This document shows positions 1 to 6,836 of a DNA stretch of 7,997 bases, piece after piece (positions within the stretch are counted from its first letter, which is position 1; the number at the start of each line of letters is the position of its first letter). The notes under the pieces were generated by a model that saw only the letters and a program-made list of their open reading frames with translations, was not told the origin of the DNA and searched no databases. Both the position numbers and the translations under genes were made by a program. Source of the DNA: a bacterium. GTDB lineage: Bacteria > Omnitrophota > Gorgyraeia > Gygaellales > Profunditerraquicolaceae. Location: NCBI GenBank assembly GCA_004298075.1, contig SCRK01000212.1, positions 1 to 7,997 of the forward strand, in the 5' to 3' direction.

Positions 1-839
1 CCCTCAAGATCCATTTTATTGGCCGCGACTATCTGCGGCTTCTTATAAATCTCCGGGCTGTAAGCTTTAAGTTCAAGATTTATCTTTTTATAATCCTCCA
101 GCGGGTCCCTGCCCTCAAAACCCGCCATATCGATTATGTGGATCAAGATCCTGGTGCGCTCGATATGCTTCAGGAATTTATCCCCCAGGCCCCGGCCCTC
201 TGAAGCGCCTTCGATCAATCCCGGGATATCGGCTACTACAAATTTCTTATCCGCCTTATGCACCATCCCTAAAACCGGGGACTTTGTGGTAAACGGATAA
301 GCAGCGACTTTCGGATGCGCGTTAGAGATCGCCGAGATCAAAGTAGATTTTCCGGCATTAGGAAATCCCACTACCCCCACTTCGGCAAGCAGTTTCAGGT
401 CAAGAAAAATATCCTTTACCTCGCCGGCTTGAGGCTGCGTCGGCTCCTCCATGCGGTGGCGGCTTCCTAAACCGCCCTTACCCCCTTTAGCAACGATAAC
501 CTGCTCATCCTCTTTGTCAAGATCGCGCAAAATACATCCTGATGCCAGGTCTTTTACGATCGTGCCGATCGGAACGCGCACAACAACGCTGGAAGCATCC
601 TTGCCTCTTTTATGTTTACTGCCGCCCATCCCGCCGTTTTCCCCGCGGAAATGCCGGTGGTGCTGAAAATCAAGCAGGGTAAAAAGGTTGCGGTCGGTTT
701 TGATGATAATATCGGCCCCATTCCCTCCGTCACCGCCGTCAGGGATGCCCTTACGCTGGTAACGGTCGCGGTAAAAACTGTTGCAGCCCTTGCCGCCGTT
801 ACCCGCAGCTACATTAATTTTGGCGCTGTCAATGAACAC
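1..839 (-). CDS. obg: GTPase Obg/CgtA, C-terminal part beyond the window
   Basis: Essential GTPase that binds the large ribosomal subunit and acts in 50S assembly and stress control. About 279 residues are visible and the gene runs off the window start. The N-terminal Obg fold (about 1-156) is Gly-rich, with stretches such as GNGGKGCNSF and PDGGDGGNG. The G domain follows: G1 GFPNAGKST (158-166), G2 around PFTTKSP (182-188), G3 DIPG (204-207) and G4 NKMD (274-277). G5 and any C-terminal extension are outside. The start is GTG at 839: the codon just before it in frame is AAA and the one before that is the TAA stop of rplU, so no earlier start is possible. Only a weak AGG lies 10 bases upstream, so translation is probably coupled to rplU. 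rpmA, which normally sits between rplU and obg, is absent here. Family identity is certain from the motifs; coupling is inference. Confidence 0.97.
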   Translation of the reverse strand, partial: MFIDSAKINVAAGNGGKGCNSFYRDRYQRKGIPDGGDGGNGADIIIKTDRNLFTLLDFQHHRHFRGENGGMGGSKHKRGKDASSVVVRVPIGTIVKDLASGCILRDLDKEDEQVIVAKGGKGGLGSRHRMEEPTQPQAGEVKDIFLDLKLLAEVGVVGFPNAGKSTLISAISNAHPKVAAYPFTTKSPVLGMVHKADKKFVVADIPGLIEGASEGRGLGDKFLKHIERTRILIHIIDMAGFEGRDPLEDYKKINLELKAYSPEIYKKPQIVAANKMDLE

Positions 840-842
840 TTT

Positions 843-1160
843 TTATGAGCCTAAATCTATCGATTTGATCTTCAGCTCGGTGAGCTGAGCGCGATGGCCT
901 TTTTCCCAATGCGAACTCTTCCTGCGGCGGTATTTATATGCCGTGGTCTTTTCACCTTTAGTCTGGCCTAAAACCGTTGCCTCAACCTTGGCCCCTTTGA
1001 CATAAGGCTGGCCGATCTCCACCTTTTTGTCTTTTGAAACCAAAAGCACCTTATCCAAAATGATCAATTTGCCCTTATCAACAACCTGCTTATCCACCTG
1101 GATAATATCATCTTTTTCCACATTATATTGTTTTGCTCCAACTTCAACTATAGCATACAT
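843..1160 (-). CDS. rplU: 50S ribosomal protein L21
   Basis: Ribosomal protein L21, a 23S rRNA-binding component of the large subunit. It has 105 residues, close to the usual 103. The start MYAIVEVGAKQYNVEKDD, the central GAKVEATVLGQ and the basic YKYRRRKSSHWEKGHRAQ are standard for the family. The ATG at 1160 is preceded by GGAGG with a 7-base spacer, which fixes the start. Its stop (843-845) is only three bases from the obg GTG, and both genes are in the same frame (321 bases, or 107 codons, between the starts). A strong promoter lies just upstream, inside the end of rng. The order rng-rplU-obg is conserved in many bacteria, but the usual rpmA (and in Firmicutes ysxB/prp) is missing between rplU and obg. 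Confidence 0.97.
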   Translation of the reverse strand: MYAIVEVGAKQYNVEKDDIIQVDKQVVDKGKLIILDKVLLVSKDKKVEIGQPYVKGAKVEATVLGQTKGEKTTAYKYRRRKSSHWEKGHRAQLTELKIKSIDLGS

Positions 1161-1208
1161 TTGTCATCCTCCTTAAAAGTGAATAAAATAGCCAAACTTG
1201 AATTTAAT

Positions 1209-1237
1209 ATTATATACCCGCTGAATTTAGGGGTCAA
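1209..1237 (-). promoter_or_regulatory. Sigma-70-type promoter for rplU-obg
   Basis: Read on the minus strand, TTGACC (1237-1232) and TATAAT (1214-1209) are separated by exactly 17 bases. This gives 5/6 and 6/6 matches to the housekeeping consensus with ideal spacing. Transcription would begin near 1202, leaving a leader of about 42 bases before the rplU ATG. The TGA inside the -35 box is the stop codon of the upstream RNase gene (1236-1234). I see no clear hairpin or riboswitch-like fold in the short leader. Strength and use are inferred from sequence alone. Confidence 0.75.
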
Positions 1238-2676
1238 GCGATTTTGATGTCTTCTAAGTGCGCGGTAGGGTTGGAGATCAGGTTGATCTTTATCCGGTAT
1301 TTGCGCTCAATCGCAGCCAGGGCCTCCTTATCTTTTAGAATTTCATCGATCACAGGCGGAGCAAGGGTAACACTCGCCTGTTTTAAGGATTTGCCCTTAA
1401 GATAGCGCTTAAGTTCTTTTAAGGCATAAATTCCCAGGGTTTGGGGTGAGCGTACCTTACCTCTTCCTTTGCAATAAGGGCAGGGATGGAAAGAGAGCAT
1501 CTGCACGGTCTTGTGTATGCGTTCGCGGGTCATCTCCAATATCCCGAACTTGGAGATCCCCTCTATATCGTACTTGGCGCGGTCGCCGGAGAGGGCTTTT
1601 TTGAAAATATTGAGTAATTCCCGGCGGTGGCCTTCGCGCTCCATATCAATAAAATCGATCACGATTATGCCGCCTAAGTCCCGCAGGACCAGCTGGCGGG
1701 CGATCTCAACCGCGGCTTCGGCATTGACTTTAAAAGCCATATCCTCCTGGTTGACCTTCTTCTTGAAACCGCCGCTATTTACGTCAATGACCACCAATCC
1801 CTCGGTCGGCTCGATGATCAGGTAGGCTTTGGATTTCATATAAACATGGCTTTCAAAGATGTGGTTGATCTGTTTCTCCACGTCTTTGGCGCCGAAAAGG
1901 TCATCCCCCCGGTAAAGCTCCACCCTTCTGGATAGATAACTTAAGAAGGTGCGCATAAAATGCTGGATCCGGTAAAATTCCGGCTTGGAATCAACGATGA
2001 GCTTGGTTACATCTTCGGTAAAGGAATCGCGGATCGCCCGCAGGGTCAGGTCATACTCTTCATAAACCGGAGCAGGGGCTTTTTTCCCCTGGGCATCCTT
2101 CTCCACCCGCTTCCATAATTTATAAAGGAACTGCGCGTCGCGCATCAGCTCCTGCTTGGAACGGCCGCTGGCCGCGGTGCGCACGATAAAACCCACCGGT
2201 TCGGGGAATTTAAGCTCCTTGAATATCTCGCGCAGCCTTCTTCTCTCAGCCTCATCCTCGATGCGCCGGGAAATACCTCCCTGTTTATCAAGCGGCATGA
2301 TCACCAGGTACCTGCCGGCTAGGCCGATCTCGGTGGATAGCCTGGGCCCTTTGGTGCCGAAGGATTCCTTGACCACCTGGACCAAAACCTCCTGCCCTTT
2401 TTTTACCTCTTTGATCGGGGTCTGCTGCGGCGATTCTAAAGACTCATAGGCGGATTCGATCTCGGATAAATACAGGAAACCGTTTTTAGGAAGGCCGATG
2501 TCCACGAATGCCGCGCCTATTGACGGCAGCACGGCCTCGATCCTCCCTTTGTAGATATTCCCGACGATGGTGCGGTCCTGCGGCCGCTCGATATGAAACT
2601 CAAGGAGCAGGCCGTTATCAACTATGGCAACCCGTTTTTCCTGGGCTTCGGCATTAATTAAAATTTCCTTGGACAT
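1234..2676 (-). CDS. rng: Ribonuclease E/G family endoribonuclease (RNase G-like)
   Basis: Single-strand-specific endoribonuclease that processes 16S rRNA and starts mRNA decay in the cytoplasm. At 480 residues it has RNase G length and lacks the long C-terminal scaffold of RNase E. An S1-type RNA-binding domain spans about 36-125 (start VGNIYKGRIEAVLPSIGAAF). The DNase I-like catalytic domain carries the two metal-binding aspartates, D298 in VVIDVNSGGF and D341 in IVIDFIDM. The Zn-link cysteines C399 and C402 (CPYCKGRG), which join subunits, are present. The C-terminal small domain follows. The ATG at 2676 lies inside the end of the DUF2344 gene (23-base overlap); no strong Shine-Dalgarno is seen (GAAGGGA is too far), so coupled translation is likely. 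RNase G rather than E is called from length; the enzymatic family is sure. Confidence 0.95.
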   Translation of the reverse strand: MSKEILINAEAQEKRVAIVDNGLLLEFHIERPQDRTIVGNIYKGRIEAVLPSIGAAFVDIGLPKNGFLYLSEIESAYESLESPQQTPIKEVKKGQEVLVQVVKESFGTKGPRLSTEIGLAGRYLVIMPLDKQGGISRRIEDEAERRRLREIFKELKFPEPVGFIVRTAASGRSKQELMRDAQFLYKLWKRVEKDAQGKKAPAPVYEEYDLTLRAIRDSFTEDVTKLIVDSKPEFYRIQHFMRTFLSYLSRRVELYRGDDLFGAKDVEKQINHIFESHVYMKSKAYLIIEPTEGLVVIDVNSGGFKKKVNQEDMAFKVNAEAAVEIARQLVLRDLGGIIVIDFIDMEREGHRRELLNIFKKALSGDRAKYDIEGISKFGILEMTRERIHKTVQMLSFHPCPYCKGRGKVRSPQTLGIYALKELKRYLKGKSLKQASVTLAPPVIDEILKDKEALAAIERKYRIKINLISNPTAHLEDIKIA

Positions 2677-2959
2677 CTTTTACTTCAATCCCTTCTGGAA
2701 GTTGTTTTTGCAGCCTGTTTTTAAAATCAGCCGGCTCAACCGGGAACTTTAAGACTATGGAGGCTTCTTCATGCTCGCTTTCTACGCCCAGTTTTAAGGC
2801 CCTCTTCAGGCTTAACTTAGGGTGCGGGCTGAAACCTTCCGACATCTTTAACGGCAGCTCGGCGCGGCGCATCGCGCGCGTGAACAGGCGCATAAGGTCT
2901 AAATGCGAAATATAACGCATAAGGCCTTTTTTGGAAAAAATAAAGTTTACTCTATACAC
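2654..2959 (-). CDS. DUF2344/TIGR03936 radical SAM-associated protein, half-length
   Basis: This matches the N-terminal part of the TIGR03936 (DUF2344) family, known by the pattern 'ISHLDLMRLF-RA-RRA-LP---S-GF-PHPK'. Here ISHLDLMRLFTRAMRRAELP is followed by EGFSPHPKLSLKRAL and GVESEHEEASI. Family members are usually around 200 residues or more and accompany a TIGR03960 radical SAM protein; this one stops after 101, just inside rng. Its molecular role is not established to my knowledge. No radical SAM gene lies upstream in the window; a pilin-like gene does, ending 8 bases before. The start is GTG at 2959 with AGGGG 5 bases upstream, overlapping the pilin stop. The clean reading frame and conserved motifs argue for a functional compact version rather than a recent pseudogene, but a fragment cannot be excluded. 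Confidence 0.85.
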   Translation of the reverse strand: MYRVNFIFSKKGLMRYISHLDLMRLFTRAMRRAELPLKMSEGFSPHPKLSLKRALKLGVESEHEEASIVLKFPVEPADFKNRLQKQLPEGIEVKDVQGNFN

Positions 2960-2967
2960 TTTTGCCC

Positions 2968-3384
2968 CTATTCCTTATCGCAATTCTCGGTGATGATCAA
3001 ACCGCCGGTGGATACGGTATAGGTATTCCTTCCGGTAAGCTTGCAATTTACGGGCTCAGCCTTACAATTGTAACCTTTCGGGTCAAGGCGCTGGCAATCA
3101 TACTCATAGCCCTTTATCGGCGAATCCGCTATGTAGTTCCTCTCCAGGTAGGCCGGATCGGATTTGGTAAGCTGCTTGATCTGTGAAGGATAATCACCTT
3201 TGTTACTCTTGGCAAAGTTCTCAAGGGCTGTTGAGAGAAGCTTCAGGTTACCCTGGGCGATGAGCTGGTTCTGCTCAATGTTAAAAATGATCAGCCTGTG
3301 CAAGCCCAAGCGCAATAAAAGGGCGCTTAGCGCTATAACGATCATAATGGTTACAAAACTCCTGGCTTTCTGGTTTTTTCTCAT
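2968..3384 (-). CDS. Type IV pilin-like / pseudopilin protein, divergent
   Basis: A 138-residue protein with a short basic N-terminus (MRKNQKARS), a hydrophobic helix (about 10-34, FVTIMIVIALSALLLRL) and an amphipathic continuation with the pilin-like phrase LKLLSTALENFAKSNKGDYP (48-66). This matches the layout of type II secretion/type IV pilus subunits, inserted in the inner membrane with a periplasmic globular head. The canonical GFTLIE site is not kept: Ser replaces Gly at -1 and Met stands where Glu5 is expected, so prepilin peptidase processing is uncertain. Four Cys (97, 107, 114, 135) in the head could form two disulfides. No pilus assembly genes are in the window. The ATG at 3384 has no Shine-Dalgarno, and a candidate promoter ends only a few bases upstream. 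Family placement is probable; function is unknown. Confidence 0.72.
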   Translation of the reverse strand: MRKNQKARSFVTIMIVIALSALLLRLGLHRLIIFNIEQNQLIAQGNLKLLSTALENFAKSNKGDYPSQIKQLTKSDPAYLERNYIADSPIKGYEYDCQRLDPKGYNCKAEPVNCKLTGRNTYTVSTGGLIITENCDKE

Positions 3385-3397
3385 ATTTTATTTAATG

Positions 3398-3425
3398 ATT
3401 TTAGCACAAATAAAGGTTTTAGCAA
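3398..3425 (-). promoter_or_regulatory. Candidate promoter for the pilin-like gene (near-leaderless)
   Basis: On the minus strand TTGCTA (3425-3420) and TAAAAT (3403-3398) are 16 bases apart, 4/6 and 5/6 matches to the sigma-70 consensus. Transcription would start about seven bases before the ATG at 3384, and no Shine-Dalgarno sequence is present there, so the mRNA would be almost leaderless. The region is AT-rich, which makes chance matches likely. Confidence 0.35.
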
Positions 3426-3432
3426 TTACTTT

Positions 3433-3816
3433 CTAGCCCCGCTTCACCTTATCCAACTGGTCCTTAATGCTTAAAAGCAAAGTGGCGCTGTCAAAGGGTT
3501 TGATAATATACCCGTCTGCCCCGGCCTCCTTGGCTAATTTTACGTCTTCTATGCGGTCTTTGGCTGTAAGCATAATTATCGGGATACCGGCGGTAGAGGG
3601 AGACCTTTTGAGCTCCCGGCATACTTTGAAACCATCGATCTTGGGTATTAAAATATCCAAAAGTATCAGATCCGGATCCTCCCGGGCAGAGGCGCTAAGC
3701 CCTTCTTCTCCGTCGCAGGCGCTAACCACCTGGTAATCATTGGCCTCAAGCCTGATCTTTACGAAATCCACCAGATCTTTCTCGTCGTCGATGATCATGA
3801 TCTTTTTATTTTTCAC
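3433..3816 (-). CDS. Stand-alone response regulator receiver protein (second copy)
   Basis: A 127-residue CheY-like receiver with no output domain. Acidic pocket D10, D11; phospho-acceptor D54 (ILLDILIP); switch T84 (MLTAK); K106 (IIKPF). All functional residues are present. A longer in-frame start at 3894 exists, but it would run into the preceding receiver gene, and its 26 extra residues (MNRIFFWLKS...) are not receiver-like. I chose GTG at 3816 because AAGGAGG precedes it by 6 bases. The protein aligns without gaps to the neighbouring receiver (3839-4216) and about half of the residues are identical, so the two are tandem paralogs. It is the last gene of the kinase operon. It probably takes phosphate from the kinase and acts by protein-protein contact, as no DNA-binding domain is attached; the partner is not visible. 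Confidence 0.93.
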   Translation of the reverse strand: MKNKKIMIIDDEKDLVDFVKIRLEANDYQVVSACDGEEGLSASAREDPDLILLDILIPKIDGFKVCRELKRSPSTAGIPIIMLTAKDRIEDVKLAKEAGADGYIIKPFDSATLLLSIKDQLDKVKRG

Positions 3817-3822
3817 AATGCA

Positions 3823-3829
3823 CCTCCTT
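3823..3829 (-). promoter_or_regulatory. Strong Shine-Dalgarno that sets the receiver start
   Basis: AAGGAGG on the minus strand, 6 bases before GTG at 3816, in the 22-base gap after the stop of the first receiver. It is the best ribosome binding site in the signalling operon and decides the start codon of the second receiver. Confidence 0.8.
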
Positions 3830-3838
3830 AATCGAAAA

Positions 3839-4216
3839 TCAGGGACTTTTTTCAATAAGCTGGCTGACTTTAGCCAAAAGAATATCCGGTTCAAAAGGTT
3901 TGGTTATATAGGCATCGGCTCCGGCCTCCTTGCCTGCCCTTATGTCGGATTCCTGGGCCCGGGCTGTAAAGATCACTATGGGTATCTGTTTATATTTTTC
4001 GTCGGATTTCAGGGCCCGGCATACCTGATAGCCGTCCAGCCTGGGAAGCATAAGGTCAAGGATGATCAGGTCCGGCGCCTCGGAGCGCGCCTTATCCAGC
4101 CCCTCCTGGCCGTCGGAAGCGCTGATAACCTGATAATTATTTACCTCCAGCCTTATGGAGAGCATCTCCACAAGCCCTGATTCATCATCAACAACCAGTA
4201 TTTTCTTCTTATCCAT
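3839..4216 (-). CDS. Stand-alone response regulator receiver protein (first copy)
   Basis: A 125-residue CheY-like receiver with no output domain. It begins MDKKKILVVDDE; D10 and D11 form the acidic pocket, D54 (IILDLMLP) is the phospho-acceptor, T84 (IFTAR) the switch residue and K106 (ITKPF) the conserved lysine. The ATG at 4216 lies three bases after the stop of the histidine kinase. There is no clear Shine-Dalgarno, so translation is probably coupled to the kinase. Adjacency makes it the likely cognate partner of that kinase. The KPFEPDILLAKV ending is typical of PleD/DivK-type receivers that act by contact or in phosphorelay; the actual output is not in the window. Confidence 0.95.
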   Translation of the reverse strand: MDKKKILVVDDESGLVEMLSIRLEVNNYQVISASDGQEGLDKARSEAPDLIILDLMLPRLDGYQVCRALKSDEKYKQIPIVIFTARAQESDIRAGKEAGADAYITKPFEPDILLAKVSQLIEKSP

Positions 4217-4219
4217 GGT

Positions 4220-6772
4220 TTAAGCCGGTTGATTCCTGGGCAGGGTAAAAATAAACTTTGAGCCTTTGCCGGGTTGGCTCTCAATCCAGATCCTGCCATT
4301 ATGCAGCTCTATCAGGCCTTTGGCAATAGAGAGCCCTAAGCCCGTGCCCTTTTCGCCGTTTCCGGCAACCCGGCCGAATTGCATGAACTTCCTGAAAACC
4401 TTAGGCAGGTCTTCGGCGGAAATACCGATACCTGTGTCGCTGACCGTAAACTCGATCTCGTTTCCCTCATCAACCAGCGAGATACCGATATACCCTTTTT
4501 CGGTAAATTTAAGGGAGTTGCCGATCAGGTTGGTAAAGACCTGGATTATCCTGTCCTCATCAATGTAAAGATTCAGTTCCCCCTCCTGCGGTAAACTTAC
4601 CTTTATCTCCAGGCCTTTTTCGCGCGCCCTGGCTTCAAACAAGGAAACCACATTCTTTATCAAAACCCGCAGGTCAACGGATTTCTTTTTCAGTTCAACC
4701 TTGCCGGATTCGATCTTGGAGATATCCAGAAGGCTGTTAATGATCCTGGCTAACCGGTCGATATTGTCCTTGGAGGTGGTGAGGATCTTATTCTGGGTAG
4801 GATTGATCTCGCCGATCACTCCATCCAGGACCAGGCTGACCCCCTCTTTGATGATGGAAAGCGGGGTGCGCAGCTCATGGGAAACCACGGAAACGAATTC
4901 GGTTTTCAGGGTATCAAGCTTAAGCAGCTCCCTGTTCTTGTTTTCCAGTTCCTCCAGCATCCTCTTGCGTTCGGTTATATCCTCCCTGACCGCGATAAAA
5001 CTAGTGATCTCTCCTTTCAAATTCCTGACCGCCGAAATATGGGAACTCTCCCAGTAAAAAGTTCCGTCCTTTTTCTTATTATGGAATTCCCCGTGCCAGG
5101 TCTTACCTGAACGTATAGTTTCCCAAAGCTCTTTATAGAACGCGGGGCCCTGATGGCCGGATTTCAGGATACGCGGGTTTTGGCCGATAACCTCTTGCGC
5201 GGAGTATCCGGTCATCTCCTCAAATTTAGGGTTAACATAAGTTATGATCCCGTTCTCATCGGTAATAGTCGCAGCTGCCGGGCTTTGTTCAACCGCGCGG
5301 TTTAAGGCAACCAGCCTGTTCTCCCTCTTTTTATGCTCATTGACGTCAAATATCCCGCCATCCAGGAAAAGCAGTTTACCCTCCTCATCAAAAAGCCCCT
5401 GCCCTTTTTCATAAACCCATTTTACGGAATTATCGGAGGATACAATGCGGTACTCCAGGGTATAGGGAATTTTACTGTCCACGGCTTTGCTGATTGTCTC
5501 ATTCACCATCTGGAGATCCTCTGGGTAGATAATGCTTACATAGCTCCTGTTTTTATTCCCGATAAAATCCTCGGCAGGGTACCCGCAGATATCTTTGATC
5601 TCTCTACTGATAAAATCCATGGTCCGGTTCCCGTCACCGGCGGCCCGATATATCGCCCCGGGCACATTATTAACCATGGTGTGGAACCTTTCCTCGCTCT
5701 TCTGCAAATTTCCGGTCATATCGTCAAATGCCCTGGATAACAGGCCGATCTCATCCCTGGCATTGGTCGCGACCTTATATTCTAAATTACCCGCGCCGAT
5801 TATCTCCATACCTTTCTGCAGCCTGTGAATTGGCCCTACGATGACCCTGGCAAGATACATACTTAATAAATAGGCAAAGAGCGGCACAGTGGACAATATG
5901 ATCAGGAAAAGAATATAGAGCTTGGTTAAAGGCGCGAAAGCCTCTTTTTCGTCGATCTGGGCCATGAGATACCATTGCATTTCGGGTATATACATGTGGC
6001 TGCCCAATACTTTTACTCCCCGGTAATCCGGAAAAATAGTCACCTGCCTGTCAAGCAGGCGGTTCTTGAAACCGAGAGTATCTACCTTCTGTTTTAAAAA
6101 AGTGTCTTTTAAGAATTTTGAGGGGGTGATCATATAACCGTATTTGTTTACGATGTAGACTTCACCGGTTTTACTGGCGCCGGCTGATTCCGCCAGTATT
6201 TTATCTATGCCGATCATTTTGACACGGGCAACCAGTACCCCGATAAATTCATCCGTGCTGCTGTCCAAAAAAGGCGCTGAAACGGCGATAAGGCGTTCTT
6301 TCAGCTGTTCGGAATAATAGGCATCTTTAATAAAAACGTTTTTTCTCGCGTTCAGGAAATACGCATCTTTAGATTTATCTAACCCGATACTGCCTTCATC
6401 GGAGGAAGCCACTACCCTCCCGGAAGCATCTAAAAGCAGGAATTCATATATTTCGGGATTCTCCGCTTTGGTCCTCTTTAATCTTTTCATGGCCGTATCA
6501 AAAGTTTCCTTGCCGGCCTGGGGACTTTTCCTGAGCGCCTGTAAAAGATCCTCTAAAACCACGCTTTTGGAAAATTGCACTGTATAAATTTTTAGCATCT
6601 CCAGATATGTTGCGACATTCCGGCTGCTTTGCTGCGCGGTTATCTCCAATTGCGCGTAGATCGCGTTCTGAAGATTATCTCTGGCGATCAGATAAAAAAC
6701 CGAGGAAACGATAACGGTAAGGAGGATAATGAGGGTTAAAAAAGAGAGGGATATCCTATTGGCTATTTTCAT
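4220..6772 (-). CDS. Membrane sensor histidine kinase (Cache-HAMP-PAS-PAS-HisKA-HATPase)
   Basis: An 850-residue inner-membrane sensor kinase. Transmembrane helix 1 (about 8-30), then an extracytoplasmic dCache-like sensor (about 31-282, with phrases such as YEFLLLDASGRVVASSDEG and ERLIAVSAPFLD), then transmembrane helix 2 (about 283-305). HAMP linker about 307-358 (IVGPIHRL, DEIGLLSRAFDDM). First PAS about 363-485, of PAS_3 type (SIIYPEDL, YRIVSSDNSVKWV). Second PAS about 487-603 (NPKFEEMTGYSAQEVIGQNP, ending REDITERK). A short coiled coil leads to HisKA with H632 in SHELRTPLS. The HATPase has the N box (NLIGNSLKF, 748-756), G1 DTGIGI (779-784) and G2 GTGLGLSIA (809-817), so it should be active. 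It is not a hybrid: there is no receiver domain, but two separate receivers follow at once. The ligand is unknown; Cache domains usually bind small metabolites. ATG at 6772 has only a weak ribosome site. Confidence 0.95.
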   Translation of the reverse strand: MKIANRISLSFLTLIILLTVIVSSVFYLIARDNLQNAIYAQLEITAQQSSRNVATYLEMLKIYTVQFSKSVVLEDLLQALRKSPQAGKETFDTAMKRLKRTKAENPEIYEFLLLDASGRVVASSDEGSIGLDKSKDAYFLNARKNVFIKDAYYSEQLKERLIAVSAPFLDSSTDEFIGVLVARVKMIGIDKILAESAGASKTGEVYIVNKYGYMITPSKFLKDTFLKQKVDTLGFKNRLLDRQVTIFPDYRGVKVLGSHMYIPEMQWYLMAQIDEKEAFAPLTKLYILFLIILSTVPLFAYLLSMYLARVIVGPIHRLQKGMEIIGAGNLEYKVATNARDEIGLLSRAFDDMTGNLQKSEERFHTMVNNVPGAIYRAAGDGNRTMDFISREIKDICGYPAEDFIGNKNRSYVSIIYPEDLQMVNETISKAVDSKIPYTLEYRIVSSDNSVKWVYEKGQGLFDEEGKLLFLDGGIFDVNEHKKRENRLVALNRAVEQSPAAATITDENGIITYVNPKFEEMTGYSAQEVIGQNPRILKSGHQGPAFYKELWETIRSGKTWHGEFHNKKKDGTFYWESSHISAVRNLKGEITSFIAVREDITERKRMLEELENKNRELLKLDTLKTEFVSVVSHELRTPLSIIKEGVSLVLDGVIGEINPTQNKILTTSKDNIDRLARIINSLLDISKIESGKVELKKKSVDLRVLIKNVVSLFEARAREKGLEIKVSLPQEGELNLYIDEDRIIQVFTNLIGNSLKFTEKGYIGISLVDEGNEIEFTVSDTGIGISAEDLPKVFRKFMQFGRVAGNGEKGTGLGLSIAKGLIELHNGRIWIESQPGKGSKFIFTLPRNQPA

Positions 6773-6796
6773 AGGTTTTCTACAAATTAACGGGCT

Positions 6797-6821
6797 GGTT
6801 TTATTCTACATTAATAAAACC
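6797..6821. repeat. 9-bp inverted repeat upstream of the kinase operon
   Basis: GGTTTTATT (6797-6805) and AATAAAACC (6813-6821) are exact reverse complements around a 7-base loop, 25 bases before the kinase ATG. It overlaps the candidate -10 box of the kinase promoter. No T-run follows on either strand, so it is a poor intrinsic terminator; an operator or weak mRNA hairpin is possible. The AT-rich arms lower the significance. Confidence 0.4.
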
Positions 6822-6830
6822 GCAATGCAA
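6803..6830 (-). promoter_or_regulatory. Candidate promoter for the kinase-receiver operon
   Basis: On the minus strand TTGCAT (6830-6825) and TAGAAT (6808-6803) lie 16 bases apart in the 64-base gap between the cupin stop and the kinase start. The -10 matches 5/6 and the -35 only 3/6, which would fit a regulated promoter. The inverted repeat at 6797-6821 spans the -10. Evidence is sequence resemblance only. Confidence 0.35.
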
Positions 6831-6836
6831 GTAATT

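Noticed and set aside
451..848. Plus-strand open frames across the obg region
   Set aside because: They are antisense to the clearly coding Obg frame, with low-complexity Pro/Ser-rich or shadow composition and no ribosome sites that I could support.
1161..1233. Structured L21 leader (autoregulatory RNA) before rplU
   Set aside because: The predicted leader is only about 42 bases and AT-rich, and no stable hairpin could be drawn by eye.
3817..3894. Longer start for the second receiver (ATG at 3894)
   Set aside because: It overlaps the first receiver by more than 50 bases, adds 26 non-receiver residues, and the AAGGAGG site clearly serves GTG 3816.
5333..5740. A 135-codon plus-strand open frame inside the kinase gene
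   Set aside because: It is antisense to the conserved PAS domains and resembles no known family, so it is best explained as a codon-bias shadow.
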